Part shown: positions 45,108 through 55,550 of the stretch, in pieces
How positions within the stretch are numbered: the stretch's first letter is position 1
How the letters are laid out: every line of letters begins with the position of its first letter
NCBI RefSeq assembly: GCF_009857915.1
Contig: NZ_WWCM01000002.1
Location: 1 to 64,000, forward strand
Direction: 5' to 3'
Length of the DNA: 64,000 bases
From: Duganella qianjiadongensis
GTDB taxonomy: Bacteria > Pseudomonadota > Gammaproteobacteria > Burkholderiales > Burkholderiaceae_D
Program-made: the position numbers and the translations under genes
The notes under the pieces: model-generated
Told to the model about the DNA's origin: nothing
What the model saw: the letters and a program-made list of their open reading frames with translations, nothing else
Databases searched by the model: none

Positions 45108-46268
45108 TTACTTCAGCTGTTCCTGCAGCAGCGTCAGAATCTTCTCGCCTACTGCGCCAGTATCGGCCTGACCGGCATTATTGGCCACCGTCACCACGCT
45201 GGTATTGCCAGCGCCGGCTTTCACCAGAATACGGTAGCGCTGGGCTTCCTTGTCAGCCTCGGACGAACCCCAGCTGAACAGCTTGGCGAAGAAGCCTTTG
45301 CCTTCCACGCTGTCATCCACATAGCGGACAAAGTAAGTACCCTGGGTACGGTCACGGTCTTCCACCGTGAAGCCGGCACGGTCCAGCGCCAGACCTACAC
45401 GGCGCCATGCGCGGTCAAAGCCTTCATCCACCTGTACGGTACCCGCTACCAGCGTGGCGTGCTGGGCTTGCGCTGGTGCATTCTCGACCGTCGTGCGGGC
45501 CTCAGCCACTTCGCTGACATTGCCCAGCTTGGTCATCAGGCGGGCCAGGAATTCTGCTTCCAGACCGGGATCATTGGCGCGCGGCGTCCACGACGTGGTT
45601 TCGTTCTGCGGTCCCGTCACCACTTCCTTGGCGCCACGGTGGCTGATGTAGATTTCGCTGCTGCCGTCGGCGCGGCGCTCGATACGGGTACGGAACTTAT
45701 CGCGTTCGCCGCTCGAATACAGCGAATCGAACACCTTGCCCAGCGTGTTGCGGATAAAGTCCTGGGGAATCTTGGCGCGGTTTTCGTTCCAGTCGGTTTC
45801 CATCAGGCCAGCCGTTGGCATTTCCTTGGCCAGCACGAAGCCCGAATCCTCCCAGAACTGCTTGAGCTGCGGCCACAGCTGCTCTGGCGTCTGCTTGACC
45901 ACCAGCCAGCGCTGGTTGCCATCGCGCTCCACCTTGATATCGCCCACACCGGTCACCGCCACCGAACCGGCGGATGGCGTGCCCGGCACGATGGCCGCAG
46001 CATTGCCGCCGTTGCCGCGCGTAGCATTGTAGCCGGAAGCGGTAGCGATGCCGTTGTTCGAATCCGGCAGCGAATAGCGGTTATCTTTCTGTAACTGGGT
46101 CAGATCTGGCGGCACGTCCAGCGTGCTGGCCTTTTTCGCGGACTTGTAATCGACCTTGTCCGTACCGACCACGGAACCAATCATGCCGCAACCGGTCAAA
46201 CTGGCCATCAGGGCGCCCACCAGCACAGCGCGTTGCGAGGAAATAGAAACTGTCTTGCGATTAGTCAT
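45108..46268 (-). CDS. bamC: Outer-membrane assembly lipoprotein BamC
   Basis: BamC (NlpB) is an accessory lipoprotein of the beta-barrel assembly machine. The 386-residue protein has a lipobox (SLTGC), the conserved unstructured segment (VDYKSAKKASTLDVPPDLTQL) that binds BamD, and two helix-grip domains. The ATG at 46266-46268 gives the signal peptide; the longer frame starts inside dapA. It follows dapA by 80 bp, the order seen in E. coli. Confidence 0.94.
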   Translation of the reverse strand: MTNRKTVSISSQRAVLVGALMASLTGCGMIGSVVGTDKVDYKSAKKASTLDVPPDLTQLQKDNRYSLPDSNNGIATASGYNATRGNGGNAAAIVPGTPSAGSVAVTGVGDIKVERDGNQRWLVVKQTPEQLWPQLKQFWEDSGFVLAKEMPTAGLMETDWNENRAKIPQDFIRNTLGKVFDSLYSSGERDKFRTRIERRADGSSEIYISHRGAKEVVTGPQNETTSWTPRANDPGLEAEFLARLMTKLGNVSEVAEARTTVENAPAQAQHATLVAGTVQVDEGFDRAWRRVGLALDRAGFTVEDRDRTQGTYFVRYVDDSVEGKGFFAKLFSWGSSEADKEAQRYRILVKAGAGNTSVVTVANNAGQADTGAVGEKILTLLQEQLK

Positions 46269-46348
46269 GTGGTAACTATTTAAAAAGCTGAATAGCAGCA
46301 AATCAAAAACGATCCGAACCGTAGTCGGGGCTAGTGTAGTGATATAAA

Positions 46349-47224
46349 TTACAGAACGCCGGATTCTTTCAGCGCAGCCCGCACGGCAGCGTGGCAGTCT
46401 TCCGCCAGCGGTACCAGTGGCAGACGTATGCCGGCTGGCATCTTGCCCATTTCCGCCAGCGCCCATTTTACCGGTACAGGGTTAGGCTCGATGAACAGCT
46501 TCTGGTGCAGCGGGAACAGCTTGTTATTCCATTCCAGCGCCTTGGCAATATCGCCGGCGATGGCAGCTTTGCACATCTCGGCCATGCCGCGTGGCGCCAC
46601 ATTGGCCGTCACGGAAATGTTACCGGCACCGCCAGCGAGCATCAGCGCCATGGCAGTCGGATCATCGCCCGAGTACACGGCGAACGATTTCGGCGCCAGA
46701 CGCAGCAGGTCGTAGCCGCGGCCGATGTTGCCGGTCGCATCCTTGACGCCGACGATGTTAGGAATCTGGGCCAGACGCAGGATGGTTTCGTTGCTCATGT
46801 CGGCCACGGTACGGCCCGGCACGTTGTACAGTATCACCGGCAGGTCCACCGCTTCGGCGATGGCCTTGAAGTGCTGGTACATGCCTTCCTGGGTAGGACG
46901 GTTGTAGTAAGGAACTACTTGCAGGGTTGCATCAGCGCCCGCCTCTTTGGCGTAACGGGTCAGCTTGATCGCTTCCGCCGTCGAATTGGCGCCGGCGCCG
47001 GCGATGATAGGAATGCGGCCGCGCGCATGGGCCACGGTGGCCTTGATCAGCGCGCAGTGCTCTTCCACGCTGACGGTGGCCGATTCACCGGTGGTGCCGG
47101 CGATAACGATGCTGTCCGTACCTTCGGCGATATGCCAGTCGATCAGCTGATTCAAACCCGCGAAATCCAGACTACCGTCTGCGTGCATCGGGGTGACGAT
47201 TGCTACGATGCTGCCCTTAATCAT
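46349..47224 (-). CDS. dapA: 4-hydroxy-tetrahydrodipicolinate synthase
   Basis: DapA condenses pyruvate and aspartate semialdehyde for lysine and peptidoglycan. The 291-residue TIM barrel has the Schiff-base Lys161 in IVGVKDATG, Tyr133 in ILYNVPGR and the GTTGES pyruvate-binding loop. Confidence 0.97.
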   Translation of the reverse strand: MIKGSIVAIVTPMHADGSLDFAGLNQLIDWHIAEGTDSIVIAGTTGESATVSVEEHCALIKATVAHARGRIPIIAGAGANSTAEAIKLTRYAKEAGADATLQVVPYYNRPTQEGMYQHFKAIAEAVDLPVILYNVPGRTVADMSNETILRLAQIPNIVGVKDATGNIGRGYDLLRLAPKSFAVYSGDDPTAMALMLAGGAGNISVTANVAPRGMAEMCKAAIAGDIAKALEWNNKLFPLHQKLFIEPNPVPVKWALAEMGKMPAGIRLPLVPLAEDCHAAVRAALKESGVL

Positions 47225-47308
47225 AGGTAACCACTGCGTAAAGAATTAAAACAACGATTGTAGTCGATAGGTCGCTGCCGTGGTGCATTCGCGGCGACAA
47301 ATCAACCG

Positions 47309-47866
47309 TCAAAATGGGGGCAATAAGGCCGCCATACGGGGGAATTCCGGCTGCACGGCACATAGTCGTTGCACCATGGCAGCTTTTGGCGTATCGATCA
47401 CGCCTTCTTCATAGGCAACGACCTGCAAACCGTGGCGCTGCGCCCAGCCCAGCAGCTCGCCAGACTGTAACAGAAACGCAGGATTCGAGGGCTTGCCAAA
47501 CTGCTCATTTCCTACCGCAAAAGTCTCGTAGATCAGCACGCCATTAGGCGCCAGACTGGCCAGCATGGCCGGCACCAGCGGCCGGTGCAGGTAGTTGGTC
47601 ACTACGATGCCGGCAAAGCGCTGGGCGCCGAACGGCCATGGCGCGCCCGCTTGCTCCAGATCGATTTCCGTGGTGGTAATGCCAGCGCCCGCAGCGGCGG
47701 CCAGCGCCGCCGGATCGCGGTCCACCGCCACCACGGCATGGCCGAGCGCAGCCAGATGGCGCGCATGGCGGCCATGGCCGCAGGCCAGATCGAGCACGGC
47801 GCCGCTGGGTATCAGCGGCGCATAGCGCTGCACCCACGGCGAGATCAATTCGCTGCTGTGGCTCAT
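47309..47866 (-). CDS. Class I SAM-dependent methyltransferase
   Basis: The 185-residue protein has the SAM-binding motif I AVLDLACGHGRHARHLA and a following VVAVDRD acidic loop. It is TehB-like in size. Its ATG overlaps the trpS stop as ATGA, so it is translated from the trpS transcript. The substrate is unknown. Confidence 0.88.
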   Translation of the reverse strand: MSHSSELISPWVQRYAPLIPSGAVLDLACGHGRHARHLAALGHAVVAVDRDPAALAAAAGAGITTTEIDLEQAGAPWPFGAQRFAGIVVTNYLHRPLVPAMLASLAPNGVLIYETFAVGNEQFGKPSNPAFLLQSGELLGWAQRHGLQVVAYEEGVIDTPKAAMVQRLCAVQPEFPRMAALLPPF

Positions 47867-49065
47867 GTATAGGCCAGCCCCATGGCTTCGCGCACATCGC
47901 GCATGGTTTCCAGCGCCAGCTTGCGGGCCGCATCATTGCCGTCGGCCACGATGGCACGCACCAGCGAGGGATCGTCCAGATACTGCTGGGCGCGCTCGTG
48001 CATAGGTTCCTGTTCCTTGATGATGGCGTCTATCACGGGCTGTTTGCACTCGATGCAGCCGATACCGGCAGATTTACATCCTTTTACCACCCATTCCTGC
48101 GTCGCCGCGTCGGAATACACCTGGTGGAACTGCCAGACGGGGCAACGGGCCGGATCGCCCACATCGGTACGGCGCACGCGCGCCGGGTCGGTCGGCATGG
48201 TGCGGATTTTCTTTTCCACCGACGCTTTGTCTTCGCGCAGGGCGATGGAATTGCCGTAGCTCTTGGACATCTTGCGGCCATCCAGACCGGGCAGGCGCGA
48301 AGCGGCCGTCAGGCGGGCTTGCGGCTCCACCAGTATCAGCTTGCGGCTGCCTTCCAGATAGCCGAACAGGCGTTCGCGGTCGCCCATGGACAGACTTTGC
48401 GCATCGTCCAGCATGGCTTTGGCCTGTTCCAGCGCCTCCTCCTTGCCATCCTGCTGGTATTCGGTACGCAGTTCGTTGTACAGCTTGGCACGCTTGCTGC
48501 CCAGCTTTTTCACGGCTTCCTGCGCTTTTTCCTCGAAACCCTTCTCTTTGCCGTACATATGGTTAAAACGACGGGCAATTTCGCGCATCATTTCAATGTG
48601 CGGCACCTGATCGTCGCCCACCGGCACCTGACTCGCGCGATAGATCAGCACATCGGCCGCCTGTAGCAGCGGATAGCCGAGGAAGCCATAGGTTGCCAGA
48701 TCTTTGTTGGACAGATTCTCGATCTGGTCCTTGTAGGTGGGCACCCGTTCCAGCCAGCCCAGCGGCGTGGCCATGGACAGCAGCAGATGCAGTTCGGCGT
48801 GTTCTGGCACGCGCGACTGGATGAACAGCGTGGCCTGGGAAGGGTCGATGCCGGCGGCCAGCCAGTCGATCAGCATGTCCCAGGTGCTGCGTTCTATCAC
48901 GCTAGGGTCATCGTAGTGCGTGGTCAGGGCATGCCAGTCGGCCACAAAAAACAGGCAAGGCAGTTCGGACTGCATCTTGATCCAGTTTTTCAAAGCGCCG
49001 TGGTAGTGGCCCAGATGCATGGAACCAGTGGGACGCATGCCGGAAACTACACGATCGGGGTACAT
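47863..49065 (-). CDS. trpS: Tryptophanyl-tRNA synthetase
   Basis: TrpS charges tRNA-Trp. The 400-residue class I synthetase has the HIGH-like TGSMHLGHYHG motif and the KMSKS motif in GRKMSKSYGN. It is the longer form with an extra C-terminal segment containing cysteines (CKSAGIGCIECKQP). It lies 7 bp after the site-2 protease gene. Confidence 0.96.
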   Translation of the reverse strand: MYPDRVVSGMRPTGSMHLGHYHGALKNWIKMQSELPCLFFVADWHALTTHYDDPSVIERSTWDMLIDWLAAGIDPSQATLFIQSRVPEHAELHLLLSMATPLGWLERVPTYKDQIENLSNKDLATYGFLGYPLLQAADVLIYRASQVPVGDDQVPHIEMMREIARRFNHMYGKEKGFEEKAQEAVKKLGSKRAKLYNELRTEYQQDGKEEALEQAKAMLDDAQSLSMGDRERLFGYLEGSRKLILVEPQARLTAASRLPGLDGRKMSKSYGNSIALREDKASVEKKIRTMPTDPARVRRTDVGDPARCPVWQFHQVYSDAATQEWVVKGCKSAGIGCIECKQPVIDAIIKEQEPMHERAQQYLDDPSLVRAIVADGNDAARKLALETMRDVREAMGLAYT

Positions 49066-49072
49066 AGAGGGC

Positions 49073-49750
49073 TCAGCTAAGTAAGAAAATCAGGGGTGTC
49101 AGCAGAATGCGGAAGATGCTCTGCAGAATATGCATGCCGCCGACCAGGAAGTCGGTCAGCAGGCCGAACTGCATCATCAGTATCAGCGCAATGAACACAT
49201 ACATGCCGTAACGTTCGATCTGGGCATACTGACGTGCCAGCGGCAGCGGCAATATGCCCGTCACGATGCGGCCGCCATCGAGCGGCGGCAGCGGAATCAG
49301 GTTAAACACGCACATGGCGGAATTAACGCCATAGCCGGCCATGCTCATGGCCACAAAAAAATTATTCAGGTCGAGGTTGAGGCCGTGCACCAGCACGACC
49401 CACAGCGTCATCCAGCCCAGCCCCATGGCAAAATTGGCGGCCGGACCGGCGGCGGCCACCAACGCCATCTGCTTTTTAGGATTGCGCAAGCGGCCATAAT
49501 CGACCGGCACCGGCTTGGCATAGCCGAGCGCGGGCAGATGCAGCAGACTGAGGATGAGCGGCAGCGCGATGGTGCCGAACGGATCGATATGGCGCAGGGG
49601 ATTGAGGCTCAAACGCCCCTCGTTGGCTGCCGTCGGGTCGCCGAAATAGCGGGCCACATAGCCGTGTGCGGCTTCGTGCAGGGAAATGGCAAACAGCACG
49701 GGGATCAGATACACCGTGATGGTTTGGATCAGACTGTCAGTTTCGTTCAT
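49073..49750 (-). CDS. Site-2 protease family (M50) membrane peptidase
   Basis: The 225-residue inner-membrane protein has the zinc motif H25-E-A-A-H29 in the second hydrophobic segment and NLIPLPPLDGGRI as the distal Asp motif. It is a short M50 form without PDZ domain. The substrate is unknown. Confidence 0.93.
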   Translation of the reverse strand: MNETDSLIQTITVYLIPVLFAISLHEAAHGYVARYFGDPTAANEGRLSLNPLRHIDPFGTIALPLILSLLHLPALGYAKPVPVDYGRLRNPKKQMALVAAAGPAANFAMGLGWMTLWVVLVHGLNLDLNNFFVAMSMAGYGVNSAMCVFNLIPLPPLDGGRIVTGILPLPLARQYAQIERYGMYVFIALILMMQFGLLTDFLVGGMHILQSIFRILLTPLIFLLS

Positions 49751-49875
49751 GAGGGGGATTCTACCAGAGGGCGGACTCAGCCCAAGCAGTGCCGTCAGGG
49801 GCCGGCACAGATACCCAGTTAATCACCAGACCATGCCAGTACCAGCTTAGTTCTTGCTTAGAAAAGGCCAGCCTG

Positions 49876-50499
49876 TCACAGACCGAACATCGAGGCGTCG
49901 CCGCGGCCCTGCCGCACCAGCTCGGCCTGCGCCCCCGTCAGATCGATCACCGTGGTCGGTTCCATACTGCAGGCGCCGCCGTCGATCACCAGATCGACCT
50001 GCTTGCCCAGCCGTTCGACGATGGTATCGGCGTCGTTCAGTGCATCCGCTTCGCCCGGCATGATCAGGGTGGTGCCCAGCAGCGGCTGCTGCAGCACTTC
50101 CAGCAGCGCATGGACGATGGCGTCTTCCGGCACCCGCAAGCCTATGGTCTTGCGCGACGGGTGGCTGAGGCGGCGCGGCACGCACTTGGTCGCCTCCAGA
50201 ATAAAGGTGAACGGCCCCGGCGTGGCCGCTTTGAGCAGACGGAACTGCTGGTTATCGACGCGCGCATACACGCCGATTTCGCTGAGGTCGCGGCACAGCA
50301 GGGTCAGGTGGTGTTTTTCATCGACGCCCCGGATGCGGCGCAGCCGTTCCACCGCCGCCTTGTCATCAAGGTGGCATACCAGCGCATAGCAGGAATCCGT
50401 CGGCACGGCGACGATACCGCCATCGTGCACGATCTGCGCCGCCTGTTTGATCAGGCGCGGCTGCGGATTAACGGGATGGACCTGAAAAAACTGACTCAT
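49876..50499 (-). CDS. Sua5/YciO family threonylcarbamoyl-AMP synthase-like protein
   Basis: The 207-residue product has the YrdC/Sua5 fold with KQAAQIVHDGGIVAVPTDSCYAL at the start and GPFTFILEATK. It resembles the YciO subgroup more than TsaC, so a direct part in t6A tRNA modification is uncertain. It sits between htpX and the M50 peptidase. Confidence 0.9.
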   Translation of the reverse strand: MSQFFQVHPVNPQPRLIKQAAQIVHDGGIVAVPTDSCYALVCHLDDKAAVERLRRIRGVDEKHHLTLLCRDLSEIGVYARVDNQQFRLLKAATPGPFTFILEATKCVPRRLSHPSRKTIGLRVPEDAIVHALLEVLQQPLLGTTLIMPGEADALNDADTIVERLGKQVDLVIDGGACSMEPTTVIDLTGAQAELVRQGRGDASMFGL

Positions 50500-50532
50500 G
50501 GTTGCACTGGCTGAGGCCGCTGTAAAGTAAGC

Positions 50533-51417
50533 TTAAGATTGTACGCTACGCAAGGCCGCAATACGCTGTTCGAACGGCGGATGGGTGGAAAACAATGCGC
50601 TCCAGCCGGGCGAATTGCTGATCCCGGCGGCGGCGATGGATTGCGGCAGTTCGCCCGGCGTCACGCCGTTCAGGCGGGCCAGCGCATGCTGCATGGGCAC
50701 GGAACTCCCCAGCAGACGGGCCGAACCGGCGTCAGCACGGAATTCGCGCTGGCGCGAGAACCACGCCACGATCAGCGAGGCCGCCAGACCAAAGATGATT
50801 TCGCACACAAATACGGTAATGGTGTAGCCGATGCCGGGGCCACGGCGCTCGCTATCGTCGTTCTTCAGCAGCATCTTGTCGACAAAGAAGCCCACCACAC
50901 GGGCGAGGAACACCACAAAGGTATTCACCACGCCCTGTATCAGGGTCATGGTCACCATGTCGCCGTTGGCGATGTGGGCCACTTCATGACCGAGCACCGC
51001 TTCCACTTCCTCCCGGTTCATGCTTTCCAGCAGGCCAGTGGAAACCGCTACCAGCGCGGAATTTTTGAAGGCCCCAGTAGCAAAGGCATTCGCTTCGCCT
51101 TCATAAACCGCCACTTCCGGCGTGGCGATACCGGCCCGCTGTGCCAGACCGGCCACGGTATTGACCAGCCACAGCTCCGTCGAGCTAGCCGGCGAGCTAA
51201 TCACCCGCGCACCGGTCGACCACTTGGCCATCGGTTTGCTGATCAGCAGGGAGATTATGGCGCCGGTAAAGCCCACCACCAGCGAAAACGCCAGCAGGCT
51301 GCCCAGTTGCAGAGTATTGCCACTGCCGGGACGGCCAATACCCAGCAGCGACAGCACGATGGACAGCACCAGCATCACCGCCAGATTGGTCAGAATAAAC
51401 AGGACAATACGTTTCAT
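50533..51417 (-). CDS. htpX: Membrane protease HtpX
   Basis: HtpX is a zinc protease of the inner membrane that degrades misfolded membrane proteins. The 294-residue product has four hydrophobic segments and the zinc motif H144-E-V-A-H148. The ATG at 51415-51417 begins [11 protein letters not shown]; upstream alternatives lack support. Confidence 0.95.
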   Translation of the reverse strand: MKRIVLFILTNLAVMLVLSIVLSLLGIGRPGSGNTLQLGSLLAFSLVVGFTGAIISLLISKPMAKWSTGARVISSPASSTELWLVNTVAGLAQRAGIATPEVAVYEGEANAFATGAFKNSALVAVSTGLLESMNREEVEAVLGHEVAHIANGDMVTMTLIQGVVNTFVVFLARVVGFFVDKMLLKNDDSERRGPGIGYTITVFVCEIIFGLAASLIVAWFSRQREFRADAGSARLLGSSVPMQHALARLNGVTPGELPQSIAAAGISNSPGWSALFSTHPPFEQRIAALRSVQS

Positions 51418-51533
51418 TGCTTGGTCTCCCACGGAATTAAGGAAGGTCTCGCAGAGACTGCAGACCCGCGCGGCAGATAGATGCGTCTCGTTACGCCGAT
51501 TTTCAAGTGGTTCAAGTGGCTGTAGCGCCCCGG

Positions 51534-52376
51534 CTAGAACCAGTCATGCCAGACCGGCGTCACACCGGCAGGCAGTGGCGGCAGCAGGGCGAAATCCACC
51601 CGCGCCTCGCCCGGCGCATGGAAATCCGTACCGCGCGAGGCGAGGAAACCGTAACGCCGGGCCAGCTCGGCATACTCGGGATACTGATCCGGCGTATGGC
51701 TGCCTGTCACCACCTCGATGGCCGTTCCGCCCAGCTGTTTGAATTCGTCGAACAGCACGCCCTGCGCCATGTCGTTGAATTTATAGCGGCCCGGGTGGGC
51801 AATCACGGCGATGCCGCCGGCCGCCCGTATCCAGCCCACCGCGTCTTCCAGCGTGGCCCAGCGGTGCGGCACATAGCCGGGTTTGCCTTCCGACAGGTAT
51901 TTCTTGAACACGTCAGGTATGCTGGCGCACACGCCCTGCTCCACCAGATAGCGGGCAAAGTGGGTGCGCGACATCAGATCGGGATTGCCGACAAACTTCA
52001 GTGCGCCTTCATAGGCATCGGCGATGCCCACCTTGGCCAGCTCGGCAGCGATCTGGCGGCCACGGTTGTCGCGGCCGGCGCGGGTGGCGGCCAGACCGGC
52101 GCACAGGCCGGCATGGGTTTCATCGATCTGCAGGCCGACGATATGCACGGTTTCCTTAGCCCAGGTGATCGAAATTTCCACGCCGCTCACAAACTGCATG
52201 CCCAGCGCCTGCGCGGCGGCACGGGCTTCGGCCACGCCATCGACTTCGTCGTGATCGGTCAGCGCCCAGACATCGACACCGGCCTTGCGCGCCGTCTGCG
52301 CCACGGCAGCGGGCGCCAGTACGCCATCAGAAACATTGGAATGACAGTGCAGATCGACTTTTAAGGCATTAGGCAT
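51534..52376 (-). CDS. PHP-domain nucleoside-bisphosphate phosphatase
   Basis: The 280-residue PHP protein has the metal-binding motifs [11 protein letters not shown] and [10 protein letters not shown], with further histidines downstream. It matches the YciV/Rnm group, which hydrolyses 3',5'-nucleoside bisphosphates and trims 5' ends of RNA. Confidence 0.9.
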   Translation of the reverse strand: MPNALKVDLHCHSNVSDGVLAPAAVAQTARKAGVDVWALTDHDEVDGVAEARAAAQALGMQFVSGVEISITWAKETVHIVGLQIDETHAGLCAGLAATRAGRDNRGRQIAAELAKVGIADAYEGALKFVGNPDLMSRTHFARYLVEQGVCASIPDVFKKYLSEGKPGYVPHRWATLEDAVGWIRAAGGIAVIAHPGRYKFNDMAQGVLFDEFKQLGGTAIEVVTGSHTPDQYPEYAELARRYGFLASRGTDFHAPGEARVDFALLPPLPAGVTPVWHDWF

Positions 52377-52454
52377 ACGGGGACATAAAACGCAGCAATG
52401 AAGCTTGCATTGTACGCCTCTTGCACAAAATTCACTTAGCCCCGGTCATGGCGC

Positions 52455-53339
52455 TTACCGCTGCAGAAATTGCTCGATCAGGCGGGCCAGCGCTTCCGGC
52501 TGGTCATGGTGCAGCATATGGCCGGCATCAGGCAGGATGTGGCGTTCAACGTCGCGCAAATGACCAAGCCGGAAGTCCAGTTCCGTACGTCCTTCGGCTT
52601 CGCCGCCCATCCAGCTCCACATATCGGTCTGGGCTGCTTCCACCCACAGCACGGGCGCCGTGATGGCGCTCCAGCAGGCCAGCACATCTTCCGAGTGATA
52701 CGGTAGCGGGCCATGCTGCTTGTGGGCTGGATCGCCCAGCACTTCCCAGCGTCCCGGCGCCGTCTGTGCCGACCAGTGCCGGGCCAGAAAGGCAGCCCGT
52801 TCATTGCTCAGGCGCGGGTTGGTTTTCTGCAAGCGCGCTGCCACGGCAGCCTCGCTGGTATAGGTACGCAGTTCCGGCGGCGACTGCAGGCCGTCCAGCC
52901 AGGCAGCATAGCGGCGCGGTGTCTGTTCCGGCTTGCTGGACTTCAGGCCGCCCCCTTCCAGATTGATCAGCTTGCGGATGCGTTCAGGCCGTGCCCCCGC
53001 ATACAGGCTGACCACATTGCCCCCCATGCTGTGGCCGAGCAGGTTGATGGCCTCGCCCGGCGCGTAATGATCGAGGATGGCATCGAGATCGGCCAGATAA
53101 TCGGGGAACCAGTAGGTATCGCTGCCATTGCGCTGGGACAGGCCGAAACCGCGCCAGTCCGGTGCGATCACGTGCCAGTCCCCCTGCAGGGCGTCCACCA
53201 CGAACTGGAACGACGCCCCCACATCCATCCAGCCATGCAGCATGAACAGTTTGGGCGCCCCTACGCGCCCCCAGTGCCGCACGTGGCTACGCAGACCGCG
53301 TATGGTGAGAAATTCGGAGCGGGATGGCTTGTAAGTCAT
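52455..53339 (-). CDS. Alpha/beta hydrolase
   Basis: The 294-residue hydrolase has the oxyanion HGWMD motif, the nucleophile Ser104 in LGHSMGGN, and a distal histidine in DAGHMLHHD. The cap region is typical of small esterases and epoxide-hydrolase-like enzymes. AAGGA precedes the ATG at 53337-53339, which decides the start. The substrate is unknown. Confidence 0.9.
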   Translation of the reverse strand: MTYKPSRSEFLTIRGLRSHVRHWGRVGAPKLFMLHGWMDVGASFQFVVDALQGDWHVIAPDWRGFGLSQRNGSDTYWFPDYLADLDAILDHYAPGEAINLLGHSMGGNVVSLYAGARPERIRKLINLEGGGLKSSKPEQTPRRYAAWLDGLQSPPELRTYTSEAAVAARLQKTNPRLSNERAAFLARHWSAQTAPGRWEVLGDPAHKQHGPLPYHSEDVLACWSAITAPVLWVEAAQTDMWSWMGGEAEGRTELDFRLGHLRDVERHILPDAGHMLHHDQPEALARLIEQFLQR

Positions 53340-53553
53340 GACAGTCCTTGAAAAGGCGTAAATTGACGCAATATCAGCCTGCAAGCACGACAACTCAGCT
53401 AGCAGACGGCGCTGCAAAATAATAGCACGACCGTTCGATAGCTGCACAAGCGTAAAATAGCGACATTCTGGCGCGCAAGTCTCAGGTCATCTACACACAG
53501 CCCCGGGGCTGGCGCGGCGTCCTTCCGTATCCACAACGCCACAAAGGTTTCCA

Positions 53554-54084
53554 ATGTCTATATATCAACTGGGCGAACACGCGCCCGAGATCGATGCATC
53601 GTCATTTGTTGCTGACACCGCCACCGTGATCGGCAAAGTCACGCTGCATGCCAACACTTCGGTGTGGTTCGGCGCCACCATCCGCGGCGATAACGAACGT
53701 ATTACCGTCGGTGCGGGCAGCAATGTGCAGGAAGGCACGGTGATGCACACGGACATGGGCTACCCGCTGACGGTGGGCGAAAACGTCACCATCGGCCATC
53801 AGGCCATGCTGCACGGCTGCACCATCGGCGATGGCGCCCTGATAGGCATACAGGCTGTGATCCTGAACGGCGCCAGGATAGGCAAGGGCTGTCTGGTCGG
53901 CGCCGGTGCGCTGGTCACGGAAGGCAAGGAATTCCCTGACAACAGCCTGATCATCGGTTCGCCGGCCAAGGCCGTGCGCACCCTGACGGAACAGGATGCC
54001 GCCAATCTGCGCGCCAATGCAGACAATTATGTACAACGCGGCCAGCTCTTCAAGTCGCAACTGAAAAAGATAGGAACTCCATGA
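53554..54084 (+). CDS. Gamma-carbonic-anhydrase-like hexapeptide protein
   Basis: The 176-residue left-handed beta-helix protein has VWFGATIRGDNERITVG, GHQAMLHGCTIGDG and hexapeptide repeats of the YrdA/PaaY group. Metal-binding His are present (VMHTDMG, GHQAMLHG). It overlaps the following hslO start as ATGA. Confidence 0.93.
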   Translation: MSIYQLGEHAPEIDASSFVADTATVIGKVTLHANTSVWFGATIRGDNERITVGAGSNVQEGTVMHTDMGYPLTVGENVTIGHQAMLHGCTIGDGALIGIQAVILNGARIGKGCLVGAGALVTEGKEFPDNSLIIGSPAKAVRTLTEQDAANLRANADNYVQRGQLFKSQLKKIGTP

Positions 54085-55034
54085 GCAACACCACCCTGCC
54101 CGGGCAGGACACCCTGCAAAAATTCATTTTCGAAAACGCTGCCGTGCGTGGCGAGCTGATCGACATTTCCGCTACCTGGCGCGAAGTGCAGGCACGCCAG
54201 CACTACCCTGCCCCCGTGCGCAAGCTGCTGGGCGAAATGGTGGCCGCAGCGGCACTGCTGTCGGCCAATCTGAAATTCAACGGTTCCATCATCATGCAGA
54301 TCCATGGCGATGGCCCCGTGCGCCTGCTGGTGGTCGAGTGCGATGCGGAACTGCGCCTGCGCGCTACCGCCAAACTGGCGCCCGATGCCGTGATTGCCGA
54401 CGACGCTACCCTGACCGGGCTGCTGCATGCGCACGGCAAAGGCCGCTTCATCATTACGCTCGATCCGGCCGACAAGCTGCCGGGCCAGCAACCGTATCAG
54501 GGCATCGTGCCACTCGATGGCGGCGACGTCGCCACCGTGATCGAAAACTATATGCTGCGTTCGGAACAGCTGGACACCAAGCTGTGGCTGGCGGCTGACG
54601 AGCATAGCTCGCGCGGCCTGCTGCTGCAGAAGCTGCCGCTGCATGGCGGCACGGCGGAAGCGGCACCTATCACTGCCGACGAAGCGCTGGAAACGTGGAA
54701 TCGTGCCGTGATACTGGGCTCCACGCTGAAGCAGGAAGAACTGCTCGATACCGGCATCGACGTGCTGATGCAGCGCCTGTTCTGGGAAGAGACCATCCGC
54801 GTGTTCGATCCCGTCCATCCGAGCTTCCACTGCACCTGCAGCCGCGAAAAAGTCGGCAATATGCTGCAGATGCTGGGGCGCGATGAAGTGGAAAGCGTGC
54901 TGGCGGAACAGGGCCAGGTCGCCATCAACTGCGACTTCTGCGGCCAGCACTACGCCTACGACGCCGTCGATTGCGCCCAGCTGTTCATCACCGCTAGCGA
55001 AGCGCTGCTGCCTGCCAGCGACGCCAAACACTAA
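54081..55034 (+). CDS. hslO: Redox-regulated chaperone Hsp33
   Basis: Hsp33 holds unfolded proteins under oxidative stress. The 317-residue protein has the C-terminal redox switch Cys251-x-Cys253 and Cys284-x-x-Cys287, zinc ligands in the reduced state. Confidence 0.96.
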   Translation: MSNTTLPGQDTLQKFIFENAAVRGELIDISATWREVQARQHYPAPVRKLLGEMVAAAALLSANLKFNGSIIMQIHGDGPVRLLVVECDAELRLRATAKLAPDAVIADDATLTGLLHAHGKGRFIITLDPADKLPGQQPYQGIVPLDGGDVATVIENYMLRSEQLDTKLWLAADEHSSRGLLLQKLPLHGGTAEAAPITADEALETWNRAVILGSTLKQEELLDTGIDVLMQRLFWEETIRVFDPVHPSFHCTCSREKVGNMLQMLGRDEVESVLAEQGQVAINCDFCGQHYAYDAVDCAQLFITASEALLPASDAKH

Positions 55035-55088
55035 GGCTTACGGCCCGGCCTCAGCGCCGGGGCCGGCGCGCCCGCTCGTGGCGCACCG

Positions 55089-55421
55089 CTAATTCCACAG
55101 CTTGGCACAGCGCGTCTCCAGCGCGTCCACTTTGCCAACCAGCTTAGGCGCGTTCACGCTGCGCACCAGATCCACCCGCTCCACGCAATCCGTGCGCAGC
55201 ATGCGCTCGAACGGCCGGGTGCACACGGTCACGCTGCCGGCCGTGCTGGCATTGCAGCTGAAGCCCTCGGCGCGCATACGCACCAGCGCCTCGTCCAGCG
55301 CCATGCCCGGCTGCACAGTCTGCGCCACATAGTTATTGAACGCGCCCTGATTCACCGTGCTACACGCACCCAGTGCCAGCAACGCAGCCAGTGCGCCCAG
55401 TCGCCATACAATTTTTCCCAT
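55089..55421 (-). CDS. Small lipoprotein
   Basis: The 110-residue product has a signal peptide and lipobox (LALGAC, lipidated Cys20). The mature part is short with four further cysteines (SFSC-like GFSC, TVCT, TDCV, TRCA), which could form disulfides. AAGGAAG precedes the ATG at 55419-55421. The much longer frame upstream is antisense to the receptor gene and is not accepted. The function is unknown. Confidence 0.75.
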   Translation of the reverse strand: MGKIVWRLGALAALLALGACSTVNQGAFNNYVAQTVQPGMALDEALVRMRAEGFSCNASTAGSVTVCTRPFERMLRTDCVERVDLVRSVNAPKLVGKVDALETRCAKLWN

Positions 55422-55550
55422 CCTGCTTCCTTCCCTGTTCTTGGCCGTAGCGATCCGGCAGTGTAGCGCAATCGCGTCACGCTCCGGTAATAGTTGGTCA
55501 CTATCATTGCCGACGTTACAAATTCCACCAACTTGTCTTGAAGGCATATC